Part shown: positions 17,105 to 26,195 of the stretch, one piece after another | How positions within the stretch are numbered: position 1 is the stretch's first letter | Layout of the letters: every line of letters starts with the position of its first letter | DNA from: PALSA-612 sp964595575 | Lineage (GTDB): Bacteria > Actinomycetota > Thermoleophilia > Gaiellales > Gaiellaceae | Assembly (NCBI GenBank): GCA_964595575.1 | Contig: CAZQRA010000008.1 | Span: 14,093-78,092, forward strand | Direction of reading: 5' to 3' | Length of the DNA stretch: 64,000 nt | Notes under the pieces: model-generated | What the model was told of the DNA's origin: nothing | The model's input: the letters and a program-made list of their open reading frames with translations, nothing else | The model's database searches: none | Made by a program: the position numbers and the translations under genes

Positions 17105-17502
17105 TGGAGAAGCCAAGACCCCGGGTCGTTCCCCTCGCCTCCGTGCCCGTGATCCCGGCCAAGGAGGCTCCCACCAAGGTCAGGATTGCCCGGCTCGTCA
17201 GCCGCCAGTCGTGCGGGTCGGGGCTTTTGCTCGGCGCCTGCTGGATGGACCCGGGCGAGGAGACGAACGTGTGGTCGTTCGAGGACGAGGACCGCACCCA
17301 CCCGGGCGAGACCTACTACGGGCCCGTGGACGAGACGTACTACGTGATCCGGGGGCGGCTGCGTCTCTTCTGGGACGAGGGGGAGCTCGACATCGGCCCC
17401 GACGACGCCGTGTACCTGGCCCCGGGCTGGCGGTACCGGCTCTGCAACGTGGGCGAGGAGCCCGCCTTCTTCGTCTACAGCATGGCCCCTTCCCCCGTCT
17501 AG
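17101..17502 (+). CDS. cupin-domain protein
   Basis: Small single-domain beta-barrel protein of 133 residues. The cupin core covers about residues 65-130, with D-E-T-Y-Y-V-I-R-G-R-L-R-L-F-W and D-D-A-V-Y-L-A-P-G-W-R-Y-R. The usual metal-binding His pair is weak: the first motif has Tyr/Tyr instead of H-x-H, so metal binding is uncertain. Starts at GTG 17101 or ATG 17104 and overlaps the enoyl-CoA hydratase stop. Function unknown; a sensor or isomerase role is typical of such proteins. Confidence 0.8.
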   Translation: MMEKPRPRVVPLASVPVIPAKEAPTKVRIARLVSRQSCGSGLLLGACWMDPGEETNVWSFEDEDRTHPGETYYGPVDETYYVIRGRLRLFWDEGELDIGPDDAVYLAPGWRYRLCNVGEEPAFFVYSMAPSPV

Positions 17503-17505
17503 GAG

Positions 17506-18593
<1,088 letters not shown>

Positions 18594-18609
<16 letters not shown>

Positions 18610-19430
18610 CCCCAGGCCTGTGGCGGAGGCGGCTCGTAGCCCAGGCCCCAGGCGTCGAGCCCCCCGTCGACGACGATGGTGGTGCCGGTGATGTAGGCGC
18701 CCCCGTCGGAGGCGAGGAAGGCGATCACGCTGGCCACCTCCTCCGGCCGTCCCAGCCGGCCCAGCGGCACCTGCCGCGCCCAGGCCCCGATCCGCTCCTC
18801 GCCGTAGGCCGCAAGGCCCTCGGTGAGGATGGTGCCCGGGGCCACGCACACCGCCCGCACGCCGTAGCAACTCCACTCGTTGGACAGGGCGCAGGCCAGG
18901 TTCTCGAGGGCCGCTCGGGCGGCGCAGGCGTGAACGGTCTCGGGGATCCCCCGCCGGGGGCTGAAGCCGAGGAAGACGACCAGGCCCTGTCCCCGGGGCA
19001 GCATGGAGCGGCGGGCGACGAGGCGGGTGAGATCCCAGGCGGCGTCGACGGCCAGGCGGTGGACGGCCCGCCAGCCCTTGAGGCTGATGTCCTCGGCGGG
19101 GGCGAGGAACTGGCCCCCCGCGCAGTGCACGAGCACGTCGATCTTTTCCAGCCGCTCGAGGGCGGTGGCGACCAGGGCCTCGACCTGCTCGGGCTCGCGT
19201 ACGTCGGCGGGCAGGGCAAGGCACGCCCCTCCCTGGGCCTCGATCTCGGCCCGTACCTCCTGGAGCGGCTGGGGACGGCGTCCGCACACGACCACCTGGG
19301 CCCCGGTACGGGCGAGCTCGAGGGCGGTCGCGCGGCCGATGCCGCTACCGCCTCCTGTGACCAGGGCCACTCTCCCCGCGTTGGCCTGGGGCGAGAGGGG
19401 CGAGCGAGGGCCGTCCCCGGGTCGCTTCAT
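18594..19430 (-). CDS. SDR-family oxidoreductase lacking the catalytic Tyr (dienoyl/enoyl-CoA reductase-like)
   Basis: 278 residues. The cofactor motif T-G-G-G-S-G-I-G-R-A-T, V-C-G-R-R for NADP preference, H-C-A-G-G-Q-F and the C-terminal V-D-G-G-L-D are present. The catalytic Y-x-x-x-K region instead reads T-V-H-A-C-A-A-R-A-A-L-E-N-L, with His/Ala in place of Tyr. That is the pattern of 2,4-dienoyl-CoA reductases and peroxisomal trans-2-enoyl-CoA reductases (H-S-x-A-A-R-A). So a reductase of unsaturated acyl-CoA is the best guess. ATG 19430 overlaps the stop of the hydroxyacid dehydrogenase gene (ATGA). Confidence 0.85.
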
Positions 19431-20374
19431 CCTGGGGCGGGCCTGACCACGACGCCCTCGGGCTCCCTGCCCTCCAGCACGGCCCGCACGGCGGCAGCTG
19501 AGCGGCGGTACACCGCCTCCTCCGCCTGGGGGCTGTACCAGGCGGCGTGGGGGGTGACGATGAGGTTGTCGAGCATGGGCACAGGACTCTCGGCCGTGGG
19601 CGGCTCCACCGGCAGGATGTCGCAGGCCGCCCCCGCCAGGCGCCCGCCGGCAAGGGCGCGCAGGAAGGCGGCCCAGTCGAGGAGCTGGGCCCGAGCGGTG
19701 TTGACCAGGTAGGCCCCAGCGGGCATGAGCGAGAGCTCGCGCTCGCCGATCATCCCCTCCGTCTCCTTGGTCAGGGCCGCGTGCAGGGTGACCGCGTGGC
19801 AGGCAGAGAGGAGCTCGTGCAGGGAGGCGGCCCGCACCCCCATCTCCGCCACCTCCTGGGGCGGGACGTAGGGATCGTGCCCCCACACCTCGAAGCCGAG
19901 GGCGAGCGCCCGCCGGGCCACGGCCCTGCCGATCCTCCCCAGCCCCACGATCCCCAGGCGGGTGTCCCGCGCTCGCCGAAGCGGGCCGGCGGCGTGCTCG
20001 TCCCAGCGTCCGGCCCGCACCGAGCGATCGAGGAAGACGATGCCGCGCAGGAGGGCGAGGATTAGGGCCAGGGTGCTGTCTGCCATCTCGTCCACGTAGG
20101 CGTCGGGCACGTTGCAGACCCAGATTCCCCGGCGGGCGGCGGCGGCGGCGTCGATGTGGTCGTAGCCCACGCTGGGGGTGGCGATGACCCTCAGGCCAGG
20201 CAGCCTGTCGAGGTCGTCCTCGGTCACCGGCCGCCAGGCGAGGAGGCCCACCACGTCCTCTCCCCGCCAGGGACGGGGCGGCGCCTCCACCGCGGCCACA
20301 ACGCCGGCCAGGTAGCTGCGGGCCGCGTCCAGGGGGACGGGGGGCGAGTCGACGAGCACCCTCCCTGAAGCCAT
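19427..20374 (-). CDS. D-2-hydroxyacid dehydrogenase family protein
   Basis: NAD(P)-dependent dehydrogenase of the glyoxylate reductase/phosphoglycerate dehydrogenase type, 315 residues. Motifs: A-T-P-S-V-G-Y-D-H-I-D, the NAD fold L-G-I-V-G-L-G-R-I-G-R-A-V, Y-L-V-N-T-A-R-A-Q-L and V-T-P-H-A-A-W-Y-S. The usual catalytic Arg position (N-T-A-R-A) and His (P-H-A-A) are present, with Glu in P-V-E-P-P. ATG at 20374. Translationally coupled to the downstream SDR. Substrate unknown. Confidence 0.9.
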   Translation of the reverse strand: MASGRVLVDSPPVPLDAARSYLAGVVAAVEAPPRPWRGEDVVGLLAWRPVTEDDLDRLPGLRVIATPSVGYDHIDAAAAARRGIWVCNVPDAYVDEMADSTLALILALLRGIVFLDRSVRAGRWDEHAAGPLRRARDTRLGIVGLGRIGRAVARRALALGFEVWGHDPYVPPQEVAEMGVRAASLHELLSACHAVTLHAALTKETEGMIGERELSLMPAGAYLVNTARAQLLDWAAFLRALAGGRLAGAACDILPVEPPTAESPVPMLDNLIVTPHAAWYSPQAEEAVYRRSAAAVRAVLEGREPEGVVVRPAPG

Positions 20375-20446
20375 ACCCCATCCTACGCAGCCCGGCAGTG
20401 CCCGGGGCCCGGTCGAGCCCCCGCCTCGCCGAGGAAGAGGGGTCGT

Positions 20447-21655
20447 CTAGGAGACTGGTAGAGGCTCCCGGAGGGGCTCGCCCGCGGGGAGCGGCCAGCC
20501 GAGGAGGCCGTCCAGGCCCCGCTTACGGATCTCGTTGGCCACGATCAGGCGCTGGATCTCCGACGTCCCCTCCCAGATCCGGTCGACCCGGAGATCGCGG
20601 TACAGCCGCTCCACCGGGTGCTCGCGCATGTAGGCCCGCCCCCCGAAGAGCTGGAGGGCCCGATCGACCACCCGCCCGGCTGCCTCGGAGGCGGCCAGCT
20701 TGGTCATAGCCGCCTTGGCGTGTAGGAGCTTGCGGGAAAGACCCTGGTCGGCCTCCCAGGCTACGTGGTAGAGGAGCGAGCGGTTGAGGGCGATCTCGAC
20801 GGCGCTGTCGGCCAGCATGGCCTGGACGAGCTGGTAGTCGGCGATGGGTCGGCCGAACTGGACCCGCTCCCTCGACCAGTCGGCGGCCAGCCGCAGCGCC
20901 CGCTCGGCTGCGCCCAGGGACCGGGCGGCGATCATCAGCCGCTCCTCCACGAACCAGTCGCGGGTGAGGTCGTAGCCCTGTCCCACCTGGCCCAGGACGG
21001 CGTCCTCGCCCACCTCCACGTCCTCCAGCACGAACTCGGGGTGTTCGTAGACGAAGGTGTGCATGTAGCGGGGAACCCGCTTCACCCGCACCCCCGGCAG
21101 GTCCTTGTCGACGAGGAAGAGGGTGAGCTCCCGGCCGGGCTTGACGGCGGCGAGCACGATCAAGAAGTCGGCCACGTCGCCGACGGTCACGAACCACTTC
21201 TCCCCGTTCAGCCGGTAGCCGCCGCCGGGGAGGGGCTCGGCCGTCGTCTCGATGGCGGTGGGGTCGGAGCCCGCCTTCTCCTCGGTGACGGCGTAGCAGT
21301 CGCGCCGCTCCCCCCTGATCGCCGGCAAGAGGTAGCGCTCTCGCTGGGCGGGAGTGCAGGCGCGGAGGGCGTTCGCCGGGCGCCAGACGACGTCCCAGAG
21401 GGCGTTCGTCAGCTGCCCCAGCTCCTCCTGGACGATCACCTGCTCGAGGATGGAGAGGCCGGCGCCGCCCCACTCCTCGGGCATGTTGATGGCCTGGAGG
21501 CCGGCCTCCAGCACGCGCTCCTTGAGCTGGGCCAGGATCTCGGGAGGCAGGCCGTTCTCCCTCTCGCAGCGCTCCTCGTGGGCCATGATCTCGGCCGCCA
21601 GGGCGGCCGCCCGTTCCTTGAGCTCGACCTGGCGTGGCGTCAGTCGCAGGTCCAC
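20447..21655 (-). CDS. acyl-CoA dehydrogenase
   Basis: FAD flavoenzyme introducing a trans-2 double bond into acyl-CoA, passing electrons to ETF. 402 residues, GTG start. Three-domain architecture with Y-A-V-T-E-E-K-A-G-S-D, G-E-K-W-F-V-T, E-R-V-Q-F-G-R-P-I, L-F-G-G-R-A-Y-M-R-E-H-P-V-E and the C-terminal I-W-E-G-T-S-E-I-Q-R, which holds the likely catalytic Glu. It lies 11 bases downstream of the aminotransferase gene on the same strand, so co-transcription is possible. Chain length is not predictable. Confidence 0.92.
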   Translation of the reverse strand: MDLRLTPRQVELKERAAALAAEIMAHEERCERENGLPPEILAQLKERVLEAGLQAINMPEEWGGAGLSILEQVIVQEELGQLTNALWDVVWRPANALRACTPAQRERYLLPAIRGERRDCYAVTEEKAGSDPTAIETTAEPLPGGGYRLNGEKWFVTVGDVADFLIVLAAVKPGRELTLFLVDKDLPGVRVKRVPRYMHTFVYEHPEFVLEDVEVGEDAVLGQVGQGYDLTRDWFVEERLMIAARSLGAAERALRLAADWSRERVQFGRPIADYQLVQAMLADSAVEIALNRSLLYHVAWEADQGLSRKLLHAKAAMTKLAASEAAGRVVDRALQLFGGRAYMREHPVERLYRDLRVDRIWEGTSEIQRLIVANEIRKRGLDGLLGWPLPAGEPLREPLPVS

Positions 21656-21666
21656 CGAGCAAGAGC

Positions 21667-22851
21667 TTACCGGGCAAAGCCTCCCGGCGCTGCCTCAGAA
21701 TTGGCTAGATCGTCGGCTAGCTGGTCGGCCGGCCCGCCGCCGGCGAGCTCGGGGAGAAGGCGGGCGAGGGTGGCGGCCAGCCGCTCCATGAGCTTCGGAG
21801 GGCCTACCGTCACCCGCACGTACCCGGGCAGCCCGAGCTCGCTCCCTGCCCGCACGAGCAGGCCCTCCTCGGCCAAGGCCCGGACCAAGGCCTTGTCGTC
21901 CACTCCCACCCGGGCGAGGACGAAGTTGGCCTGGGACGGCAAAGGCTCGGCCCCCGCCTCCAGGAGGAGGGAGGAGAGCCGCTCGCGGGCGGCTACGACC
22001 GCCCGCCGCCGCTCCTCGACCGCGTCAACCCGCTCGAGGCAGGCTCGACCGGCAGCCAGGGCCACCCGGTTGACGTTGAAGGGCTCGTGGGCCACGTCGA
22101 GGTAGCGGGCGAGCCGCTCGTCGACCACCGCGTAGCCGAGGCGGAGGCCGGCCAAGCCGAACAGCTTGGAGAAGCTGCGGAGGAGGACGACGGGGCGGCC
22201 GGCCTCGACGTCCTCCTCTCGCCGCAGCCGCCGCTTCGGATCGACGTAGTCGATGTAGGCCTCGTCCACGACCAGCGCGCACCCCTCGGGGATGCCGTCG
22301 AGGAGCTTCTCCCACTCCTCTCGGGCAAGCAGCGACCCTGTGGGGTTGTTGGGGTCGCAGACCCAGACGAGGCGCGCCCGATGCTGGCGGGCGGCCGTGG
22401 CCAAGGCCTCTGCGTCGAGGGACAGGGCGCGGAGGGGCACGGGGATGACGGTCGCTCCCCGGGCCGCGCTGGCCTGGGCGTAGAGGCCGTAGGTGGGCGA
22501 GGGAACGACCACCACGTCCCCGGGGTCGAGGAAGACCGTGGCTACCGTCTCGATCAGCGCCTGGACGCCGTGGGCGGGGACGACGCGCTCGGGGCCGACG
22601 CCGATGCGGTCGGCGACCGCCCGCCGGAAGTCGGCGTAGGTCTGCTCCGGGTACATCCAGGCCCGTGCCAGCTCGGCTGCGGCCGCCTCCAGGGAGCCGG
22701 GAAAGGGGCCGAAGAGACTCTCGTTCCAGTTCAGCTTGCCCACCGCCTCCTCGCCCAGCCGGGCCCAGAGCTCCTGCACCGGCGGCTCGGTGGGGCGGTA
22801 GGGCTCCAGGCCGTGCAGGCGGGGAGGGACGAGGCGGTCCCAGTCGGTCAC
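21667..22851 (-). CDS. PLP-dependent class I/II aminotransferase (HisC-like)
   Basis: Fold-type I aminotransferase, 394 residues. It opens like histidinol-phosphate aminotransferase (P-P-R-L-H-G-L-E-P-Y, K-L-N-W-N-E-S-L-F-G-P) and carries D-P-N-N-P-T-G, V-D-E-A-Y-I-D-Y and the PLP lysine in R-S-F-S-K-L-F-G-L-A-G-L-R-L-G-Y. The GTG at 22851 overlaps the ureohydrolase stop (GTGA). No other his genes are near, and its partner is a guanidino-hydrolase, so arginine or another amino acid is a more likely substrate than histidinol phosphate. That is inference from context. Confidence 0.88.
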   Translation of the reverse strand: MTDWDRLVPPRLHGLEPYRPTEPPVQELWARLGEEAVGKLNWNESLFGPFPGSLEAAAAELARAWMYPEQTYADFRRAVADRIGVGPERVVPAHGVQALIETVATVFLDPGDVVVVPSPTYGLYAQASAARGATVIPVPLRALSLDAEALATAARQHRARLVWVCDPNNPTGSLLAREEWEKLLDGIPEGCALVVDEAYIDYVDPKRRLRREEDVEAGRPVVLLRSFSKLFGLAGLRLGYAVVDERLARYLDVAHEPFNVNRVALAAGRACLERVDAVEERRRAVVAARERLSSLLLEAGAEPLPSQANFVLARVGVDDKALVRALAEEGLLVRAGSELGLPGYVRVTVGPPKLMERLAATLARLLPELAGGGPADQLADDLANSEAAPGGFAR

Positions 22852-23960
22852 GGTCGCGGCGACTCGATCGTCCGTCCCGAGGCGCGGCGGCCGGCGATCG
22901 AGGCCAGCCCCTCGATCAGGCAGCGGCAGGCGACGGCGGCCCCGTAGCAGTCGAGGTCGAAGGCCGGCGCCAGCTCGACGAAGTCGAGGCCGCAGACCTC
23001 GCCTCCCTCCGCCACCGCCTGCTCGATCGAGCGCAGGACCTCGCGCACGCCCAGGCCGCCCGGCTCGGGGTACTTCTGGGCCGGCAGGGCCGTGGGCTCG
23101 AAGGCGTCCACGTCGATGGACAGGTAGAGGAGGTCGGCCCCGTCTCGGGCCCGGTGGACGGCCTCGCTCGTGACCCGGTCGAGGCCGAGCCGGTCGACCT
23201 CGGCCATGCTGTAGTAGCGGACGCCGAGCTCCTCGGCTACCTCCCGCCAGAGAATGGAGTTGCGGAGGCCGCGCACGCCGATCTGGACGAGGTTCCTGGG
23301 ATCGAGGGCCCCCAGCTCCATGGCCCGAGCCCACTGCGAGCCGGCCCAGTAGCGCGGCTCCCAGGAGAGGTCGAGGTGGGCGTCGTAGGTCACGACCCCG
23401 ATCTTCTTGCCGGTGGCGGCGTGGATCCCGGCCAGGACGAACAGGGTGATCAGGTGATCGCCCCCCAGGACGACGGGGATCGCCCCCGCCCGGGCGATCG
23501 CCTCGATGGCCCGGGAGGCGGCCGCCAGGGCCTGCTCGGGGCCGAGCTCGCGGAGCGAGAGATCGCCGGCGTCGCCGATCCGCAGGTGGTCGCCGAGACG
23601 GAGGTCCTTCTCCAGCATGAGGCCGTGGGAGTGGTCGAGCGAGAAGAGGATCGAGCCACGGCGGATGGCAGCGGGGGCCTCGTAGGAGCCGTGGCGGGCG
23701 TAGAGGTCCTCGCCCGGGGGCGGGGCTGCCCCCTGGGGGTAGAAGGTGCGGGGATCCTTGGGGACGACGCTCTCGAAGGGCACGCCGAGCACCACCGCGT
23801 CGACGTCGCTCGGCACCGCCGAGAGGTCGACCCAGGGGCACTCGAGGAAGGTGGGCACGTCGCGGGCGAGCAAGCGCTCGACCCGCCGCTCGACTCTGGC
23901 CGGCGCCCGGCGGGCCCGTTCCTGGGCCCGGGCGAAAGCGGCCTCGAGCTCGCGGTCCAC
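22848..23960 (-). CDS. ureohydrolase (agmatinase/arginase/guanidinobutyrase family)
   Basis: Binuclear-manganese enzyme releasing urea from a guanidino compound. Metal motifs: G-G-D-H (His169), Y-D-A-H-L-D (Asp193, His195, Asp197) and S-I-D-V-D-A-F-E-P (Asp283, Asp285). 370 residues, longer than the usual roughly 300, with about 50 extra N-terminal residues. GTG start at 23960. Coupled to the aminotransferase and divergent from the DDAH-like operon, which suggests guanidinobutyrate or agmatine rather than arginine as substrate. Confidence 0.88.
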   Translation of the reverse strand: MDRELEAAFARAQERARRAPARVERRVERLLARDVPTFLECPWVDLSAVPSDVDAVVLGVPFESVVPKDPRTFYPQGAAPPPGEDLYARHGSYEAPAAIRRGSILFSLDHSHGLMLEKDLRLGDHLRIGDAGDLSLRELGPEQALAAASRAIEAIARAGAIPVVLGGDHLITLFVLAGIHAATGKKIGVVTYDAHLDLSWEPRYWAGSQWARAMELGALDPRNLVQIGVRGLRNSILWREVAEELGVRYYSMAEVDRLGLDRVTSEAVHRARDGADLLYLSIDVDAFEPTALPAQKYPEPGGLGVREVLRSIEQAVAEGGEVCGLDFVELAPAFDLDCYGAAVACRCLIEGLASIAGRRASGRTIESPRP

Positions 23961-24057
23961 GGGGTAAGCCTAGACCGAGAGGGCCTGGGCGGGGAAGCCT
24001 CCATCTTGTACCGTTCTCTCCCTGCCAGGGATCGCCCGTCTGGAAGGAGGAGCTGCC
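23961..24057. promoter_or_regulatory. divergent intergenic region between the two guanidino-compound gene groups
   Basis: 97 bases between the ureohydrolase start (minus) and the DDAH-like start (plus); it must hold promoters for both groups. A strong ribosome site GGAAGGAGGAG precedes the plus-strand ATG by about seven bases. I could not identify confident -35/-10 pairs or an operator. Confidence 0.45.
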
Positions 24058-24936
24058 ATGGCTTCGGCTGCCACCGAGACCAGGACGTTCGGCGCTCAGT
24101 CGATGGTCGCGCCCCTGCGCTGGGCGCTCGTCCACAGGCCCGGCCCCGAGTTCACCCGCGAGGGGTACGAGGCCTACGGGCTCCCCCGGATCCCCGATCC
24201 GGAGCGGGCCCGGGAAGAGCACGACCGCTTCCTCGCCATCCTCCGCGACCGGGGCGTCCGTCTCGACTTCCTGGAGGAGGCAGGGAGCGTCACCTGCACG
24301 GCCACCTTCGACCCTGCCCTCGTCACCGACCAGGGCGCGGTGATCCTGACCAGCGGCAGGCCCGAGCGGCGGGCGGAGACCTTCCCCATGGCCCGCGCCC
24401 TCCTTCGCCTCGGCATCCCCATCATCGGCTGGGTCGGGGGCGAGGGGACGATGGACGCCGGGGACACGCTGTGGCTTGACCACGACACCCTGCTCGTGGG
24501 CCGCAGCTACCGGACGAACGACGAGGGCTTCCGCCAGCTCCGTCGCATCCTGGACGGGATCGTGACCACCTTCCACCAGCTCGAGCTCCCCCACTGGGAA
24601 GGTCCCGGCAAGGTCCTCCACCTGATGTCGGTGGTCAGCCCCGTGGACGAGGACCTGGCCGTCGTGTACCCGCGGGCGGCCCCCATCCGCCTGCTCGAGC
24701 TGCTGCGGGAGCGCGAGTACCGCCTGGTCGAGGTCCCCGACGAGGAGTTCGAGACCCAGGGGGCCAACGTGCTCGCCCTCGCTCCCGGAGTCGCCGTCAT
24801 GTGCGCCGGAAATCCGGTCACGGCTGCCCGCCTACGGGACGCAGGAGCCGAGGTGATCGAGTACGAGGGGGAGCACATCTCCGTCCGCCGCATCTCCGGC
24901 CCCACCTGCAACACCCGGCCCCTCCTGCGGGGATGA
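24058..24936 (+). CDS. guanidino-group hydrolase, DDAH/arginine-deiminase superfamily
   Basis: Amidinotransferase-fold hydrolase of 292 residues, related to dimethylarginine dimethylaminohydrolase, which yields citrulline and methylamines. The nucleophile is probably Cys284 in G-P-T-C-N-T-R-P-L-L-R near the C-terminus. E-G-T-M-D-A-G-D gives the conserved Glu/Asp substrate contacts, and V-L-H-L-M-S-V holds the catalytic His. ATG at 24058 with an excellent ribosome site. Its stop overlaps the next start (ATGA). Methylarginine, arginine or agmatine are all possible substrates. Confidence 0.85.
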   Translation: MASAATETRTFGAQSMVAPLRWALVHRPGPEFTREGYEAYGLPRIPDPERAREEHDRFLAILRDRGVRLDFLEEAGSVTCTATFDPALVTDQGAVILTSGRPERRAETFPMARALLRLGIPIIGWVGGEGTMDAGDTLWLDHDTLLVGRSYRTNDEGFRQLRRILDGIVTTFHQLELPHWEGPGKVLHLMSVVSPVDEDLAVVYPRAAPIRLLELLREREYRLVEVPDEEFETQGANVLALAPGVAVMCAGNPVTAARLRDAGAEVIEYEGEHISVRRISGPTCNTRPLLRG

Positions 24937-26195
24937 CGGCGCCTGCGGGAGCCGGCGCCTCCTGGGAGGAGGAGGCGCTCGCCCGCCTCGACCCCGAGGC
25001 GCTGGCCCAGGACCTGGCCCGCCTCGTCCAGGTGCCCAGCCTCACCGGGGACGAGCGGGCGGCCCTGGAGCTGGTGGCGGAGCTTGCCGCCTCGCGCGGG
25101 CTCGAGAGCGCGCTGATCGAGCACGACCTCGCCGCCCTGGCCTCCCGCCCCGGCTACCCCGGCTCGGCCGTCCCCCGCCGGCAGCTCTTCGGTCTTTCGG
25201 TCGCTTTGCCCGGGGCCGACCCAGGCGCTCCCAGGCTCTGCCTCAACGGCCACGTCGACGTCGTCCCGCCCGGCCCCCTTCCCTGGGAGCGCGACCCCTG
25301 GTCGGGCACTGTGGAGGGCGGCCGCGTCTACGGCCGCGGCTCGGTGGACATGAAGGGCGGGCTGGTGGCCGCTCTCCACGCCCTGGGAGCGGCCCGCGCG
25401 GCCGCGGGGCGCCTTCCGGGGGACGTCGTCCTCCAGGCGGTGGCCTCGGAGGAGGACGGGGGCCAGGGCACCTTCGCCGCCCTCGAGCAGGACGCCGACT
25501 TCGCCGCCTGCCTCATCCCCGAGCCGACCGGGCTCGATGTCGTCTGTGCCCACGCAGGGTCGGTCCAGTTCGAGGGGGTGGTGAGGGGGAGGTCGGCCCA
25601 CGCTGCCCTCCGCCGCGAGGGCCTCTCCGCGCTCGACCGCTACCTTCCCCTCCACCAGGCCTTGGCAGAGCACGAGCGGAGGCTGAACGCCGACGTCCGT
25701 CACCCCCTCATGCGCGAGCTCGAGCTTCCCTACCCGATCGTGGTGGGTCGGCTGGAGGCCGGCCGCTGGGCTTCCCAGGTACCCGACGAGCTCCGCTTCC
25801 AGGGCAGGGTGGGCGTGCGCATGGAGGAGACGGTGGAGGAGGCCTGCGCCGCGCTCCAGGCCCTGCTCGAGCGGACGCTCGATCGGGAGGGGCCTCCGCT
25901 CGAGCTCCGCTGGCTGGGCCGGTTCCGACCCACGGAGACGGCTCCTTCTCACCCCCTCGTCGTCCTCGCCCGGCAGGCGATGAGCGAGGAGCTGGGGAGA
26001 CCCGCTCGGGTGACGGGCGTCCCCTGGGGCGCCGACATGCAGCACTTCGGCGCCCGGGGCATCCCCTGCGTGATGTTGGGCCCTTCCGGCATCGGCCGCG
26101 CCCACGCCGTGGACGAGTGGGTGGACGTGGGGGAGCTCATGATCGTGGCCCGAGCCATCGTCCGCGTCCTTGCCCGCTTCTGGGGGGAGGCATGA
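24933..26195 (+). CDS. M20-family metallo-deacylase (ArgE/DapE-like)
   Basis: Zinc deacylase or peptidase, 420 residues. Metal ligands appear in L-N-G-H-V-D-V-V-P-P, G-R-G-S-V-D-M-K-G-G, A-S-E-E-D-G-G and a late G-I-G-R-A-H-A-V-D-E-W. The dimerisation domain contains G-R-S-A-H-A-A. By family it removes an acyl group from an amino acid such as N-acetylornithine. Coupled by ATGA overlaps to the DDAH-like gene before it and the TPP enzyme after it. Confidence 0.88.
   Translation: MTAPAGAGASWEEEALARLDPEALAQDLARLVQVPSLTGDERAALELVAELAASRGLESALIEHDLAALASRPGYPGSAVPRRQLFGLSVALPGADPGAPRLCLNGHVDVVPPGPLPWERDPWSGTVEGGRVYGRGSVDMKGGLVAALHALGAARAAAGRLPGDVVLQAVASEEDGGQGTFAALEQDADFAACLIPEPTGLDVVCAHAGSVQFEGVVRGRSAHAALRREGLSALDRYLPLHQALAEHERRLNADVRHPLMRELELPYPIVVGRLEAGRWASQVPDELRFQGRVGVRMEETVEEACAALQALLERTLDREGPPLELRWLGRFRPTETAPSHPLVVLARQAMSEELGRPARVTGVPWGADMQHFGARGIPCVMLGPSGIGRAHAVDEWVDVGELMIVARAIVRVLARFWGEA

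Noticed and set aside
21667..22851. Histidine biosynthesis hisC
   Set aside because: The sequence is HisC-like, but no other his gene is near and it is translationally coupled to a ureohydrolase.
21667..24621. A 984-codon minus-strand frame reading through aminotransferase, ureohydrolase and beyond
   Set aside because: Only the C-terminal 394 residues are aminotransferase; upstream it is out of frame with the ureohydrolase and antisense to the DDAH-like gene.
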